The notes under the pieces: model-generated | What the model saw: only the letters and a program-made list of their open reading frames with translations | Told to the model about the DNA's origin: nothing | Databases searched by the model: none | Shown: piece by piece, positions 40,358 through 51,588 of the stretch | Layout of the letters: each line of letters opens with the position of its first letter | Position numbering within the stretch: the stretch's first letter is position 1 | Origin: Coriaria nepalensis | Taxonomy: Eukaryota > Streptophyta > Magnoliopsida > Cucurbitales > Coriariaceae | Assembly (NCBI GenBank): GCA_027186245.1 | Contig: CP114500.1 | Coordinates: 7,574,001-7,638,000, forward strand | DNA length: 64,000 nt | Direction of reading: 5' to 3' | Made by a program: the position numbers and the translations under genes

Positions 40358-41468
40358 ATTAACAGACACGAAAACCCTAGAAGTTTTGGGGACAGGGATA
40401 AATGGACTCAGTCTTGGTTAAAAGATGAATTATATATTATTATAAAAGTTACGACGAAGAGTCACCATTTTTTATAATTTTTTCTTTACATAGGCTTAAG
40501 GTTGAGGGGTCAAAGTATGATATGGGCGTCTTGATCCATCACTACCAATCGACCATCTCTTTTCTGAGGCTTAGAGCCATTCTGTGAATAATTCAAACCC
40601 TAAAGCTCATGGAATAACTGATAAATCGTCAAGGCCTTCTGATCGGCCTTCAATTCATCGGAGGGCTCTATCTGCGGATTCTGCATCTTCATCCTCAGCA
40701 TCTTCTGATCAGTATTACTTTCGATTTCTTTTTGTGAATTTTCATCATGGGACCGAACATCGTCGACATGGATTTATTCGCGAGACTGCTTATCGTGATA
40801 TGCAGCAAAGGTTTGAGGTAGCTAATTGATGACTTTGAAAGTAGGTTTCTATCCATCTTTGCTTTACACTTAACTATCTTTCTGGTGGGTTTGGATGATG
40901 AACACTTTTTTCCTCTTAGGCAGTACATTTTAGATACTTGATCACCTAAAAAGTTTAGTTTAATTTGTCAGCCTTTATTATGGAACTATAATCTAGAGTT
41001 ATATGCCTTCGATTTTTTGTAGCTATTATTGGTGTTACCCTTCAGCTTAGTATGAGAAGGAAGATTTTCTTTCAAAATATATCGCATCATTTAAAATAAG
41101 TAAGTATATTATTATTTATCCGTACAATTTTAGTATACTAAAACTTAATCCATGACGACCCGAGTGACTCCGGATGTATTTATAATACATTGGTTGTTCT
41201 TTCCATCATGATGTGCGTAAGGAAATGTGCAACTTGAGTAATAACAGATGTATATGAAACAATTATTCTAAAGAAAATAAAAAGGAAAAACTAGTTTTTA
41301 TTCATATAATGTTTAGATAATATCATTATTAAGTTCTTTGGTTCACTACATGAAACCACAACATCATAACAACACACAAGAAAACATAACGTCACATCCA
41401 TTCTACATAAAAGTAGAATTGATACACTTATACTCTTATTTCACCTCCTTACAAGTTCTCTTTCTCCA
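40358..41468. other. Intergenic; plus-strand open frame 40584-40829 of unknown status
   Basis: The region contains an open frame (IHRRALSADSASSSSASSD, HGTEHRRHGFIRETAY) ending at tga 40827-40829. It starts without a good ATG and I recognise no family. It may be an exon fragment or chance. The rest is the nsLTP 3' UTR and AT-rich DNA. Confidence 0.4.
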
Positions 41469-41916
41469 TCAACCAATCCTGAAGAAAGAGAGAGAAGAAA
41501 TTTAGAGGTAGAAAGGGTAAAGAAGATATAAGTGCTACTATTTAAGAGAGTGAGAGTGTTTACTTGGAGCAGTCAGTGCTGGGTGAAAGACTGATGGACA
41601 AGCTAATCCCACAATTCTTAGGAAGGTCTTGAACCAATTGAGTTTTTAAATTGAAACTACTAGCTGTTTTCTTGATGCAATTACAAGCCGTCACCTTGTC
41701 GGCCGGCGTTGATGCAGCTGAGGCAAGGCTCGAAGCTCCGGCACAACAAGCTGCAGGAGGCTTCCCGGACCCGCTGACCAAGTAGTTAACACACGGTCTT
41801 AGGTCCTTGATCACATCACTGCATGAAATCGCAGCTTCTGATACATGAGCAAGTGAGATGACGAGCGTTATTAAGAATGCTAGCTTCTGGATTGACATAG
41901 TTGAAGGTTTCATCAT
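41469..41916 (-). CDS. Type 1 non-specific lipid transfer protein
   Basis: Exon 1 is 41564-41916 (ATG 41916 or 41913). A short exon 2 at 41469-41478 adds K-I-G and the stop (donor AA|gtaaac, acceptor cttcag|G), the usual intron site of nsLTP1 genes. Without splicing, a TAA ends the protein at DCSK. Signal peptide: MSIQKLAFLITLVISLAHVSEA. The mature part of about 92 aa has the eight-cysteine motif: SCSDV, RPCVNY, ACCAGA, ACNC, NCGIS and TDCSK. It is secreted and binds fatty acyl lipids in the cell wall or cuticle (family knowledge). The usual second PYxIS pentapeptide is replaced by LSISL, so the binding site or surface may differ. Confidence 0.93.
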
Positions 41917-43103
41917 GGCTTCTTTTGAGAAGGATACTAGGCTGCGTGGCTTCCGTGATTTGGTTACGGCAAGTACTTATAGAGCTGAGGATGGAAGGTT
42001 ACAAGTGAAAAAAAGAAAAAATAATTGTTAATATTATGAGTTAGGTGTGTGATTGAGGGAGTAGAGATGGATTTAAACTTGGACAAGTTATTGCAGCTGT
42101 GCATGTTAATTCTTGCACTCAAAAATGAATTATAAATAAACCTGGATTTGTGGATTGAGTGTTGTAATTCTATTATGCAATTCTTTCACGAGACAAACAT
42201 GAGAACTGGAATCGATTCTTAAACATGATCTAGTATAAACTAAAACTTACTGTTAAAATTCCAATTTATTTGGAATTACTTACAGTTTAGGGTCAGAAAT
42301 TATATTGGAATGAAAAAGCTTAAAATTTATTGGGAATTACTTAGAAGTTTAGGGTCGGAAATAACATTGGTATAAGCTTCTTTAAATGTTTGTTTTCTCT
42401 TCTTCTAAAGCTTATGTGTGAGCCAAAAAAACCAAAAGATACTAAACTAAAAGTTTCCTCAAGTCCCACGATTTTGACCCATCAACAAACTACGTCCATC
42501 ATTATCTTTTGTCCCAAAAAGAGAGCAATAATAAATAAATAAAACATGTTTTTTTTTTGGGGTAACTGTAACGTTTACTAAAGAAAGTGTATATATATGT
42601 TAGGTGGGGTCAAGTATGTGTGTAGTTTTCCCGGTTGTTCAACAACACTTAGATTTGCTTAAGATTATGCTAATTTAGACCGAATGACAATAAAATAACC
42701 CGTAAAACAACATGAAGTCCAACTCTCTGATCAAATCAACTTTCACACTAAAATGGGGGTGAACAGGTAATCTGGAAAGGCCAACTTACCTCGAGTTGTT
42801 GATAGGCATGCCCTTTTTACGAGCAAGTTTCTTAGCTTCCTTTCTTGAAGCACACCCTTGAGCAAATATGCTTCTTCCACCCTGGAGCAAAATGTACATA
42901 GATATATAGAAAAAGATGTAGATTATTTAGTGCCAGGTTGAACCATTGAGCAATGTCTGCAAGCATTTGTTTGCTTGTAGACTTGCACTAAACAACCTTT
43001 AGAGTAGGTACTGCCTTGAATTATATTTTCACCTTCTACCTCATTTTCTAATCAAGGGATCCATTGAGCTTTTAACAGACCAAAGAAAAGAACCCACTCA
43101 ATA
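41917..43103. other. Intergenic: nsLTP promoter; diverged 60-70 bp repeat; orphan exon-like segment
   Basis: Two related segments at about 42258-42320 and 42321-42385 share ggaattactta, gtttagggtc and ggaaat or gaaatt. A minus-strand segment at 42790-42881 looks like an exon (see findings). An AT-rich promoter lies next to the nsLTP start. Confidence 0.5.
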
Positions 43104-44818
43104 ATGGGCAACAAGCCGAGTTTCTCCAACAAACACATAGCTTTACCAATTGAAACTACATTCAAGATTCCCTCTCCCCTTCCCCAATGGCCACCAGGTA
43201 TATATATATATATATAATCTTAATCTCTTCATGTTAATTTTTTCACTACTTAGTTTTGAAATCAATTTTCTATAAGCAGGTGAAGGCTTTGCGAGTGGCA
43301 TCATTGATCTAGGAGGAGGACTAAAAGTGTGCCAAATCACAACTTTAGACAAAAGATGGTCAACCAATAAAGGTGGGCCTGATAATCTCGGAGCCCCCTT
43401 CTTCGACCCATCACCAATTCCCAATGATCTCTTCATGCTTGGTTCCTATTCCCAACCCAACAATAACCCATTATACGGCTGGATTCTTGCAGCAAAAGCC
43501 GATGAAAATTATTCAGATCAAGCATTACAGGAAGCACTAGACTACACCCTCGTTTGGAGTACCCAAACTTTGAACACTAAGCAAGATGGCTATGGCTATT
43601 TTTGGTTACCCATAGCCCCAGATGGTTATAAAGCCATAGGAATAGTCGTCACAAGCTCGCCGGAAAAACCATCTATTGAAAAAATCAGATGCGTTAGATC
43701 AGATCTCACTGATGAACGCTGTATTAATGATTCCATAATTTGGGGATTAAAAACAGAGAGTAAGGGTAAGAGTGATGGGTTTTTTAGTGTTCATAGTTTG
43801 ACAACAAGTAATAGATGAATCTATGAAATGGGTGTCAGAGTTGGTACGTTTGGAATTCAAAACAGTGATCAGCCAAAAGTACTACTATTGCTTGTTTAAA
43901 GAATTCAAAAGGGTCGAGTATCTACTCATCTATGAGTAACTTGACCCAAATCATCGCATTATTCCAAGCCTATGCTCCATATATATCTTTCCATCCAGCC
44001 GAAAAATACCTTCCTTCTTCAGTGACCTGGTTCTTCACAAATGGGCATACTCTACAAAAAAGGCGAAGAATCAAACCCAGTTCGGGTCGATCCGACCCGC
44101 TCGAATCTTCCTCAAGGCGGTTCAAATGATGGAGCATACTGGTTAGACCCACCTGCTGATGAAAAAGCTAAAGAGAAGGTCAAAAAAGGAGATTTGCAAG
44201 ACTGTCAGGTTTTTCTTCACATAAAACCGGCTTTCGGTGCTACTTTCACTGATATTGGTATCTGGGTTTTCTACCCCTTTGATGGCCCAGCAAGAGCTAG
44301 AGTAAAATTCCTCAACATTCCGTTAGGAAAAATCTGCGAGCATGTAGGTTATTGGGAGCATCTAACGTTGAGGATAAGCAATTTCAACGGAGAAATATTT
44401 AGCGTTTACTTCTCAGAGCACAGTAAGGGGAAATGGGTCGACGCTTCAGAGCTTGAGTTTCAGAAAAATGGAAACAGATTCATGGCGTACGCTTCGCTAA
44501 ACGGGCATTCATTTTACCCTAGACCGGGTCTTGTTTTGCAGGGGAGCGGTGGGGTTGGGATCAGGAACGATACGGCGGAGTATTTGGGGGGGGGGGGGGG
44601 TCAGAGTTCCGCCATGGGTTGATTATTGTCGGAAATGGAGGCCAAAGATTAGTTGTCAGACGGCGGCGGAGTTGAAGAAGGCAGAGAAAATTTTGCCGGG
44701 AAAATTGAAATCTTTGTTCGTGAAGAAGATGATGAGTCTGCCTAGTGAAATGTTTGGAGAAGAAGTTCCTACTGGACCTAAGATGAAGATAAACTGGATT
44801 GGCGATGAATCTTCTTAA
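43104..44818 (+). pseudogene. VPS62 / DUF946 family protein, disrupted
   Basis: Exon 1 is 43104-43197 (MGNKPSFSN, LPQWPPG) and exon 2 starts at 43280 after an AT-repeat intron. Family blocks are clear: GFASGIIDLGGGLKVCQITT, YGWILAAKADE, QDGYGYFWLPIAPDGYKAIG, YLPSSVTWFFTNG, LPQGGSNDGAYWLDPPADE, CEHVGYWEHLTLRISNFNGE, GSGGVGIRNDTAEYL and VDYCRKWRPKIS. Lesions are an in-frame tga at 43816-43818 (Gly codon to stop), frame changes near 43895-43930 and near 44040, and a change from frame 1 to 2 at a run of 15 G (44586-44600). The region between DTAEYL and VDYCRKW is also shorter than in the family as I remember it. Intact relatives are Vps62-related proteins of unclear function. Confidence 0.85.
44586..44600 (+). 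repeat. Homopolymer run of 15 G
   Basis: An unusually long G tract inside the VPS62-like coding region, exactly where the reading frame changes. Long G runs slip in replication and are also error-prone in sequencing. Confidence 0.9.
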
Positions 44819-45234
44819 ATTAGTTATGAAAAAAATTTATTACTATTATTATTAATAATAATAAGTATATATCATTGTTACGTTAATTACCTAATTAACT
44901 GCCAATCGTTACATAACGGTTTAATTCTGGGAGTTCTAACTAAAATTAGTTAGTTCTGAAACGAATTAGCGCGAAACGGATTTCAAACAGGGAAGTAAAA
45001 TTTGACGGAGAACCATTCGATTCGACCTTCCATGGCAACAAATCGCATTAACTGCCTACAAAATCCAACATTTAATACTACTCTGTTCGAGATCGTCTTC
45101 TTCTTCACACCTTTAATCTCATCCTCCATCATCTCCCTACGCCACTTCCTCCTCCCTCTTTCTTTTCGCGTATCGTTGATTAGCTTGGGGCGGCGGCGGA
45201 GGCGGAGGCGGAGGCGAAGGTGAAGGCGGGAATC
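44819..45234. promoter_or_regulatory. Promoter and leader of the CHX gene
   Basis: An AT-rich 5' part, then a CT-rich leader (45080-45170) and a purine/GC-rich stretch with cggcggcggaggcggaggcg at 45191-45210, just before the ATG. The exact start site of transcription is not visible. Confidence 0.4.
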
Positions 45235-47993
45235 ATGTCTTGGCCTCAACCTTCGGAGGATTACATAGTGAAAGAGAGAAGCGAGGATCATGTTGTGATA
45301 TGCTATAACGATACGGTAACTCATGCCGGAGTATGGCAAGCGGAAAATGCCCTGGTTTCATCGCTACCTGCCTTCATCATGCAGCTCGCCCTCATCTTAT
45401 TTCTCTCGCGGGTCCTCACCTACGCTCTCAGGCCCTTGCATCAACCTCGTGTCGTCGCAGAGATTCTCGTAAGTTCATCGAAGAATCCCCAAATTTTCAC
45501 TCTCTCTCTGAACATTCATCTTCTTCACCGAGCTCATAACTAATTTCTCTCTCAATAAACCAATTTATAGGCTGGAGTTATACTCGGTCCGTCTGTGTTG
45601 GGAGCGGACAATGTTTTCAGCAATCGGATTTACCCGCTTAATAGCTTGTTGACGCTGGAATGCGTTGCGAATTACGGCCTGGTTTACTTCATGTTCCTGG
45701 TTGGATTGGAGTTCGACCTGACGCCGGTCAAGCGCGCTAGTGCGAAAGTGATCAGCATCGCGCTCTCTGGTCTGATTCTCCCGATTCTGGTCGGGGTCAG
45801 CTTATACCACCTAGTCGTCAAGGAAGCTCGTGGAGAGAAACAGGTCGGATTTCAACCTTCTCGAAACGGCCCGCTGTTCTGGGGAGTTGGGCTCGCCGCA
45901 ACTAACTTCTCCGATCTGGCTCGTATTCTCGCCAACATCAAGCTCCTCCACTCTGAGGTCGGCAGGACTGCCTTATCCGCGGCGGTGATCTCTGACGTAT
46001 CCTCGTGGATCCTCCTCGTGGTGATCATGGCCATCTCGAACAACGGAAACTACTACGACATCGTCCTGACCTCCTTCTTTGTCCTGATCAGTATTTTCGT
46101 TCTCCGTCCTGCTATGAAATGGATCATCCGTCGTACCGTAAAGGATGATAACTACAGCAACTTCCTTATCTGCTGCATACTGACTAGTGTCGTGCTCTGC
46201 GGCGTGATCACTGACGCATGCGGTTCACATTCCATTGTAGGTGCTTTCATGTGGGGAGCGATCATGCCAAAAGGCGTGCTCAAGGAGATAATATTGGAAA
46301 AGATCGAGACCTTTGTTAGTGATTTTCTGATGCCTGTTTACTTCTTGAGTCTCGGCCTTAGAATGAACCTCGAAAGCATAGTCAAAGAAGGTAATGTTGT
46401 CATGGTGATTTCCGTCATTGCCATGGCTTCTGCAGCTAAGGTTCTCAGCACTTTTCTTGTAGCATTACTCGGCAACATGGCCCCCAGAGAAGGCTTGGCT
46501 TTAGGTCTTCTCATGAACACAAAGGGATTACTGGCTCTGGTCATTCTCAGCACAGGACGCAACGTTAAGGTATGATACAAGCATGTTACAAAATTTCGAA
46601 CAAAATTCTGTGCTCAGTTTTAGTAATATCTGAATCTCGTTTGCTTTAGGCTTTGGGCAACTTTACATACTCAGTAATGCTGATCGCTTTCTGGGTAATG
46701 ACAGTACTGGTGGGTCCAATTTTGAACTGGTTATACAAATCAAGCAGGCGTTCAAGAGAACACAAATGCAGCAGGACAATACAGAGCATAAAACCCGAGA
46801 AAGAGTTCAAAATCCTTGCTTGTGTTCATTTCCCACGTAATGTTTCTGGCCTTATAAACATCCTCAAAGCTTCAAATGCCACCAAGCAATCTCCGATCTG
46901 CGTTCTAGCAGTCCACCTCGTCGAGCTTGTGGGTCGGGCTTCCGCCATGTTGATTGTTCACGGCCAATCCAACTCCACCTCAGCCCAAACCAAGAACCAG
47001 AATGACCACATCATAGGCGCGTTTGAAGAGTTTGAAAGCCAGTCCAGTTCTGTCTCCGTTTACTCACTAACTGCTGTTTCTCCTTATGCTACAATGCATG
47101 ATGATATTTGTGACCTAGCAGAGGAGAAGCGGGTCACTTTGATCCTCCTTCCGTTCCATAAACACATCACCATAGATGGTGCAATGGAAGATGACAACCC
47201 TTCTGTTGGAAGTGTGAACAAGAATGTATTTGATAAAGCTCCATGCTCTGTTGCTCTGCTTGTTGACCGTGGTCTAGGAGCTACCACTTTAATGGAGCAT
47301 CCAAGCCGAGGTGGGGGTCGAGGGTCCCAACACTTCGCAATGTTCTTTATCGGTGGGCCCGATGATAGAGAAGCACTGGCTTACATATGGAGACTGTCTC
47401 TACACCCATCAATTACTGTAACAGTAGTGAGATTTCTTGAGGGGGAAGCTGTTAAGGACATGAACGATATGGACCTGCCTGGAGACGACACCAAGGGGAT
47501 TCTAAATACCATAGCGGAATTTGAAAAGGAGAAGGCCATCGACAACGAGTATATGAACGAGTTCAAGAACGAAATGGCTAGCAATGCGTCTATAGATTAT
47601 ATGGAGAAGTTGGTGAACAATGCAGAAGAAACTTTAAAAGCTATAAGCTCATTGGACCAAGAATTTGATCTCTATGTTGTGGGGCGAGGTCGAGGAATGA
47701 TGTCATCACTGATGGCAGGTATGTTGGACTTGAGTGACTATCCCGAGCTTGGACCTTTAGGGGATGCATTAGTTTCTTCGAGCTTTTCCAGCAATGTATC
47801 AGTTCTTATTATGCAATGTGGAGATGATTCAAATGAAAAGGGGAAGAGTGATGCAACCGGGCATTTGAGCGAGCAGTTTGGTCATATGACCTGGCAGCCT
47901 TCGGTGAAGAAGACTACAGGGTATTTTGAACCGTTTGTTAACCACAGAGGAGCCGGACAAGGCGGAGTAGAGGGCAATACTAATTATTTTTGA
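45235..47993 (+). CDS. Cation/H+ exchanger of the CHX (CPA2) family
   Basis: Exons 45235-45468, 45571-46569 and 46650-47993 join to 2577 nt (858 aa). The N-terminal antiporter half (about residues 40-440) has roughly a dozen hydrophobic helices. Characteristic stretches are GVWQAENAL, RPLHQPRVVAEILAGVILG, VYFMFLVGLEFDL, SAAVISDVSSWILL, GSHSIVGAFMWGAIMP, MPVYFLSLGLRMN and GLLMNTKGLLALVIL. The hydrophilic C-terminal half has universal-stress-like folds (FKILACVHFPRNVSGLINIL, YVVGRGRGMMSSLMAG). CHX proteins exchange K+ or Na+ for H+ at endomembranes or the plasma membrane and are often expressed in pollen or guard cells; the tissue here is unknown. The gene is intact, while both neighbours are broken. 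Confidence 0.95.
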
Positions 47994-48275
47994 GGAGAAG
48001 GTCCTTCCTTCCTCACCAGGTATAGACAATATCACCGATTTACTCTGTTTCTGAGTAGTTTGATAAAATAAAAAGTATACCTTTCTTGTATTAGTTTGTA
48101 TTAATTACTTAAGCCTTGCTAAGAAGTAAGGACTAATGACATAGCAACTAATGTTAGGAAAAAGAAAAATCATTTAACAGATAGCAATATGAAAAAATTT
48201 TCTTCTTGTAAATTCCATTGCCCTGAAAGAGTTAGAAAATTAGTGTTGAAATATGTACCATTGAGGAGCTGGATA

Positions 48276-50305
48276 TTAGACAAAGTAGTGACAAACTGGG
48301 TGTAATCCGAGGTGGTCTACTTGCTCAAGCCTGGCAGCGAAATTAACATGGTTCAGTAAGAACCAATACAACTTGTTCTTGAATTCATCTATTTTATGAT
48401 CAACCTCCATTCCGTTTTTAACCAACTCATCAAACCAATTATTTACTCTCTTCAGCTGCCCGAGAAGATATAGACTCTCTGAACCTCCTTCCTCTCCATC
48501 TAGGTTGAATCCCGTGTTTAAAGAATCCTCCAGATACTTCAAGAACCATAGTCTATAAATCAGGAGAAGATTCTCTGCTAGACTTGCTGCATCTTCCAAT
48601 CCAGTCCCTCTAGACCACTCCTCCTCCTCCTCCCTTTTAGCTGTTAGATTCTCCTCTGTTCTAACGGCAGTTAGCTTTCCAGTTGAACCCCCTTTTGCAT
48701 TCTCTAGGATAATGTAATGACCTCTCTCCCCATTTCGGGTTTCATTCGAGTTTCTAAACATTTGGAATTCAGAAAGATTTGTGGATACAGCAGTTTGAGC
48801 CCATGACTTGGCATTTTCAGAATTGCTCAAATTTACTTTGGAATTGGTTTTATTGATTAATGAATTAAGGGGTACTAGTGCTTGCTGTAAATTCTGATGG
48901 AGGTCCAAAACTTGCTCTACTAAGGTACCAGCAGAAACTCGGCCAGAAGACTCGGATATTTCCGAGTAAGTGCTGGAAAATAAATTAGCATGGTGTTATA
49001 ATAAAAATTTCGATATGTTTAATTCTTCAAACCAGTAAAAGACAGATGTTTTTTATACCATAAGCAAGGATGACACTTTCCATAGCAGATGCTTCTTCGA
49101 ATGCACGAACAGCAGCCGAAAATGCACAATTTATGTTCCAAATAGTGTGCTGAGAAAAAAATTTGTAAAGAGAAGGATGTTAAAAAACAATATGATGTTA
49201 TTTAGAGCAGAACCTTTGCTTTCATACCTTCCCACTGCTAGATATAGTAGAAGGCAGAGAATTCCAAGAAATATTCGGGTCGGAGATCGACCGGAATCTT
49301 CTTAATAAGCTGATGACTTATTATCAATCTTCCCACTGTAAAGATGATGATGACTTATTATCAATTTTCTTGGAAACTCTACTAACTGGCTTAGGTGACA
49401 AGATCTCATCTTTGTTTTTAGAATGTGAAATGCTTGAAATTTGATGCTTCTGAATTGCTAAACCCTTATTCAAAGAAACCTATACATAAAAAAGTAAAAC
49501 AGAGTTCTATGAATCAGTACCCACAACTTATTAAAATAGAGTTGAAAACCAGAGGAAGGAAGAAAAACGACATACAAGGGAAGACGGGATAGAGATTTGC
49601 TTGGAGGAGAGAGGAGGAACAACAATGGCTGTCTTATTATTAACACCGCTATTTTTAGAGTTTGGTTTCTGATCCCACATTCTTCTTCTAGCTGAAACCA
49701 AACTCAACTGAAACCAAACTCAACCTCCTTGTCGCTTCCAAAATCTTAATGTTTATGTTTCTATTATCCAGAAACAGAGCACCACCTCGACTTGAGTTGT
49801 TTGTAGCAGAAATGTTAGAAATCGATTTCATAGGCTTATTATTATATTTCCGGTCACTATTTGCATTCGATTTTGAAAACCCTTTTGTTCCTTGACTAAT
49901 GGGTTTAGCTTCGCTTGAGACCAAATTGGTAGGATTTCCGACAAAGGGTCGTCTCTTGGGAACGGGTCTCAACCTGATAATAACGGGTACGACCGACCCA
50001 GAACCGGAAAATTCTAGACGAGAGACGTAAACGGACTGACCCGGTTGGATCTTATCGCTGTAGATCATGCCCAAGTCTTCGTTTGAGATGGAGACATAAG
50101 CAGAGTGGAGAGAGTCAGAGACTCTTAAAAAGAATCCTCTGCTTTGCCATGGATGGTCGTTTTGGTCGTCGCCGGAATCCGGGAGGGAGGGGACGATCTC
50201 GAGGACTTGTAAGAGCGACGAACGGTGGTCGGGGGCGACCTTGACGTCCCTGTCGCCGGCGTTTTGGAGGAGCTTGGAGAGAACACCTGGCGTGAGGGAC
50301 GCCAT
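48276..50305 (-). pseudogene. DUF936/DUF6857 family protein, frame disrupted
   Basis: Homologous exons are 49576-50305 (ATG 50305: [15 protein letters not shown]), 49228-49479, 49059-49149 and 48276-48972. The N-terminal OB-like block reads [23 protein letters not shown]; the C-terminal helical block reads AAVRAFEEASAMESVILAY, GTLVEQVLDLHQNLQQAL, AVSTNLSEFQMF and LVKNGMEVDHKIDEFKNKL. Lesions: a 16-bp tandem duplication (49692-49723) shifts the frame right after TRRLSLVS, which would otherwise continue into [12 protein letters not shown]; tandem stops (tga taa taa) in exon 2 near 49320 lie inside a repeated segment; the exon 3/4 phase does not match. The product would stop at about residue 205. 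The function of intact members is poorly known; some plant DUF936 proteins associate with microtubules. Confidence 0.75.
49692..49723. repeat. Perfect 16-bp tandem duplication in DUF936 exon 1
   Basis: The unit ctgaaaccaaactcaa occurs at 49692-49707 and 49708-49723 without a mismatch. Removing one unit restores the family reading frame. Perfect identity suggests a recent event. Confidence 0.93.
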
Positions 50306-51141
50306 GGCAGGCGGTGGTCGAGGTAACTCAGACTGCTCAGTTTTTTTCCGGTTCTAGTTTCAAACCCAATCGACAGATTACGCAAACAGTATTCTCGTAT
50401 ATTAAGGTATGGGGAAGGTGATATTTTATTGATGTGATGGGTGTTTTGAGATTCGAGAGAGAGATAGAAAGAGAAGAGGGAAGAGGAGACAAGTCGCTTT
50501 CGAATCTCAATGTGACTATAGATGGGGGGCTAGATTGTGACTGGACATGGTAGACTGAATGCCATAGGGGAGAGAGAAAGAAAACGTGTCGAAAAGGGGA
50601 CGTAGGATTTTTCTAGGCAGTAGGTGTTAGGAAGTAGTAGGCATTAGCCAATAAAACGACAAGGGTGTTATATCCGTATAGTGGTCAAACTGGTTCTGTC
50701 CGAACCCAGAGTTTTGATGGGCTAGTAGTGGGCTTTACGAGAATATTTTTTTTATTTTTTTATTTTTGTGGGCCTTCCATTGGGCTCTACCAGTAATTTA
50801 GTACAGTTGAAGAAATAAATCTAGTCTCACAAATTTCTCTCTTCTTCAAGCAAAAATCAGCATCAGAATGAATGATCGGGTGCTCACTTTCAAGTTTTCG
50901 ACCTTTATTTGCACTATTCCAGGGAAGCATAGAGTTTACCAAACAAAGAAGAGAAGAAGAGAAAAGAAAACCACATTTCACCATTTGAAATTGCCCCTCC
51001 CCCATAAAAAATTTATTGTCTAAGCAATCTTCATCAACCACTTTTGCTTCAACTTCTTTGCCTTAATACTTTCTTTCTTCCTCTGTCAGAATAAATACGA
51101 GCTCAGACCAAACATGGGTCCTTAAATCTTGTTTGCAGCAA
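50306..51141. other. Divergent promoter region between DUF936 and the small basic protein
   Basis: Contains GA-rich leader sequence (50451-50490). The acceptor-like tttgcag|caaATG just before 51142 suggests a spliced 5' UTR for the plus-strand gene. No other gene recognised. Confidence 0.45.
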
Positions 51142-51588
51142 ATGGGAAGTGAACCCAGTTCCAATAACAGGCTCCGTTATGACATCTCCATGTCGAAAAG
51201 AACCAGAAAGCCAGTTAAGAAGAATCATGTCCATGATGAAGATCAGAATCTTAAAGCCAATCATCCTCTTCAAGTTGTTCCTGATAAAGAAGAAGGACAA
51301 GAGGTAAAGATTATTACTCTTCCCAAAGAAGATCACAAAAGCTTGAAGCAGTTGATTGTTAACGGCAGCAAAGATGGTAGTAAGGAAAACAGGGAAAGGA
51401 GTTCACTTGGGCAACATTTTACTGAAGAAGAGCAGCAACTTCAGCTGGTGACAAAGCAGCAGCAACAAGGGGGTGGAAACGGGATTCAAGGATTGAAGCT
51501 CAAGAATTTGGTGAGCAGAGCGTTTAGAAATCTGATCAAGACTAATAATAAGAAGAAGGCGATGACCATTCTCAAGTTAACAATGTAG
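51142..51588 (+). CDS. Small basic protein of unknown function
   Basis: A single open frame of 148 codons from ATG 51142. The N-terminus reads MGSEPSSNNRLRYDISMSKR, with a basic patch SKRTRKPVKK at residues 18-27. A Gln-rich segment (EEEQQLQLVTKQQQQGGG) lies in the second half, before a basic helix-like C-terminus (LKNLVSRAFRNLIKTNNKKK). No domain is recognised. Composition suggests a nuclear or nucleic-acid-associated protein, but this is only inference. Codon use and the clean start support a real gene. A similar SKRTRxPVK string occurs at 36487. Confidence 0.6.
   Translation: MGSEPSSNNRLRYDISMSKRTRKPVKKNHVHDEDQNLKANHPLQVVPDKEEGQEVKIITLPKEDHKSLKQLIVNGSKDGSKENRERSSLGQHFTEEEQQLQLVTKQQQQGGGNGIQGLKLKNLVSRAFRNLIKTNNKKKAMTILKLTM

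Noticed and set aside
45002..45223. Plus-strand frame ending in a run of Arg
   Set aside because: The Arg run is the gcggcggaggcgg-type repeat in the CHX leader; the real start is the ATG at 45235 in another frame.
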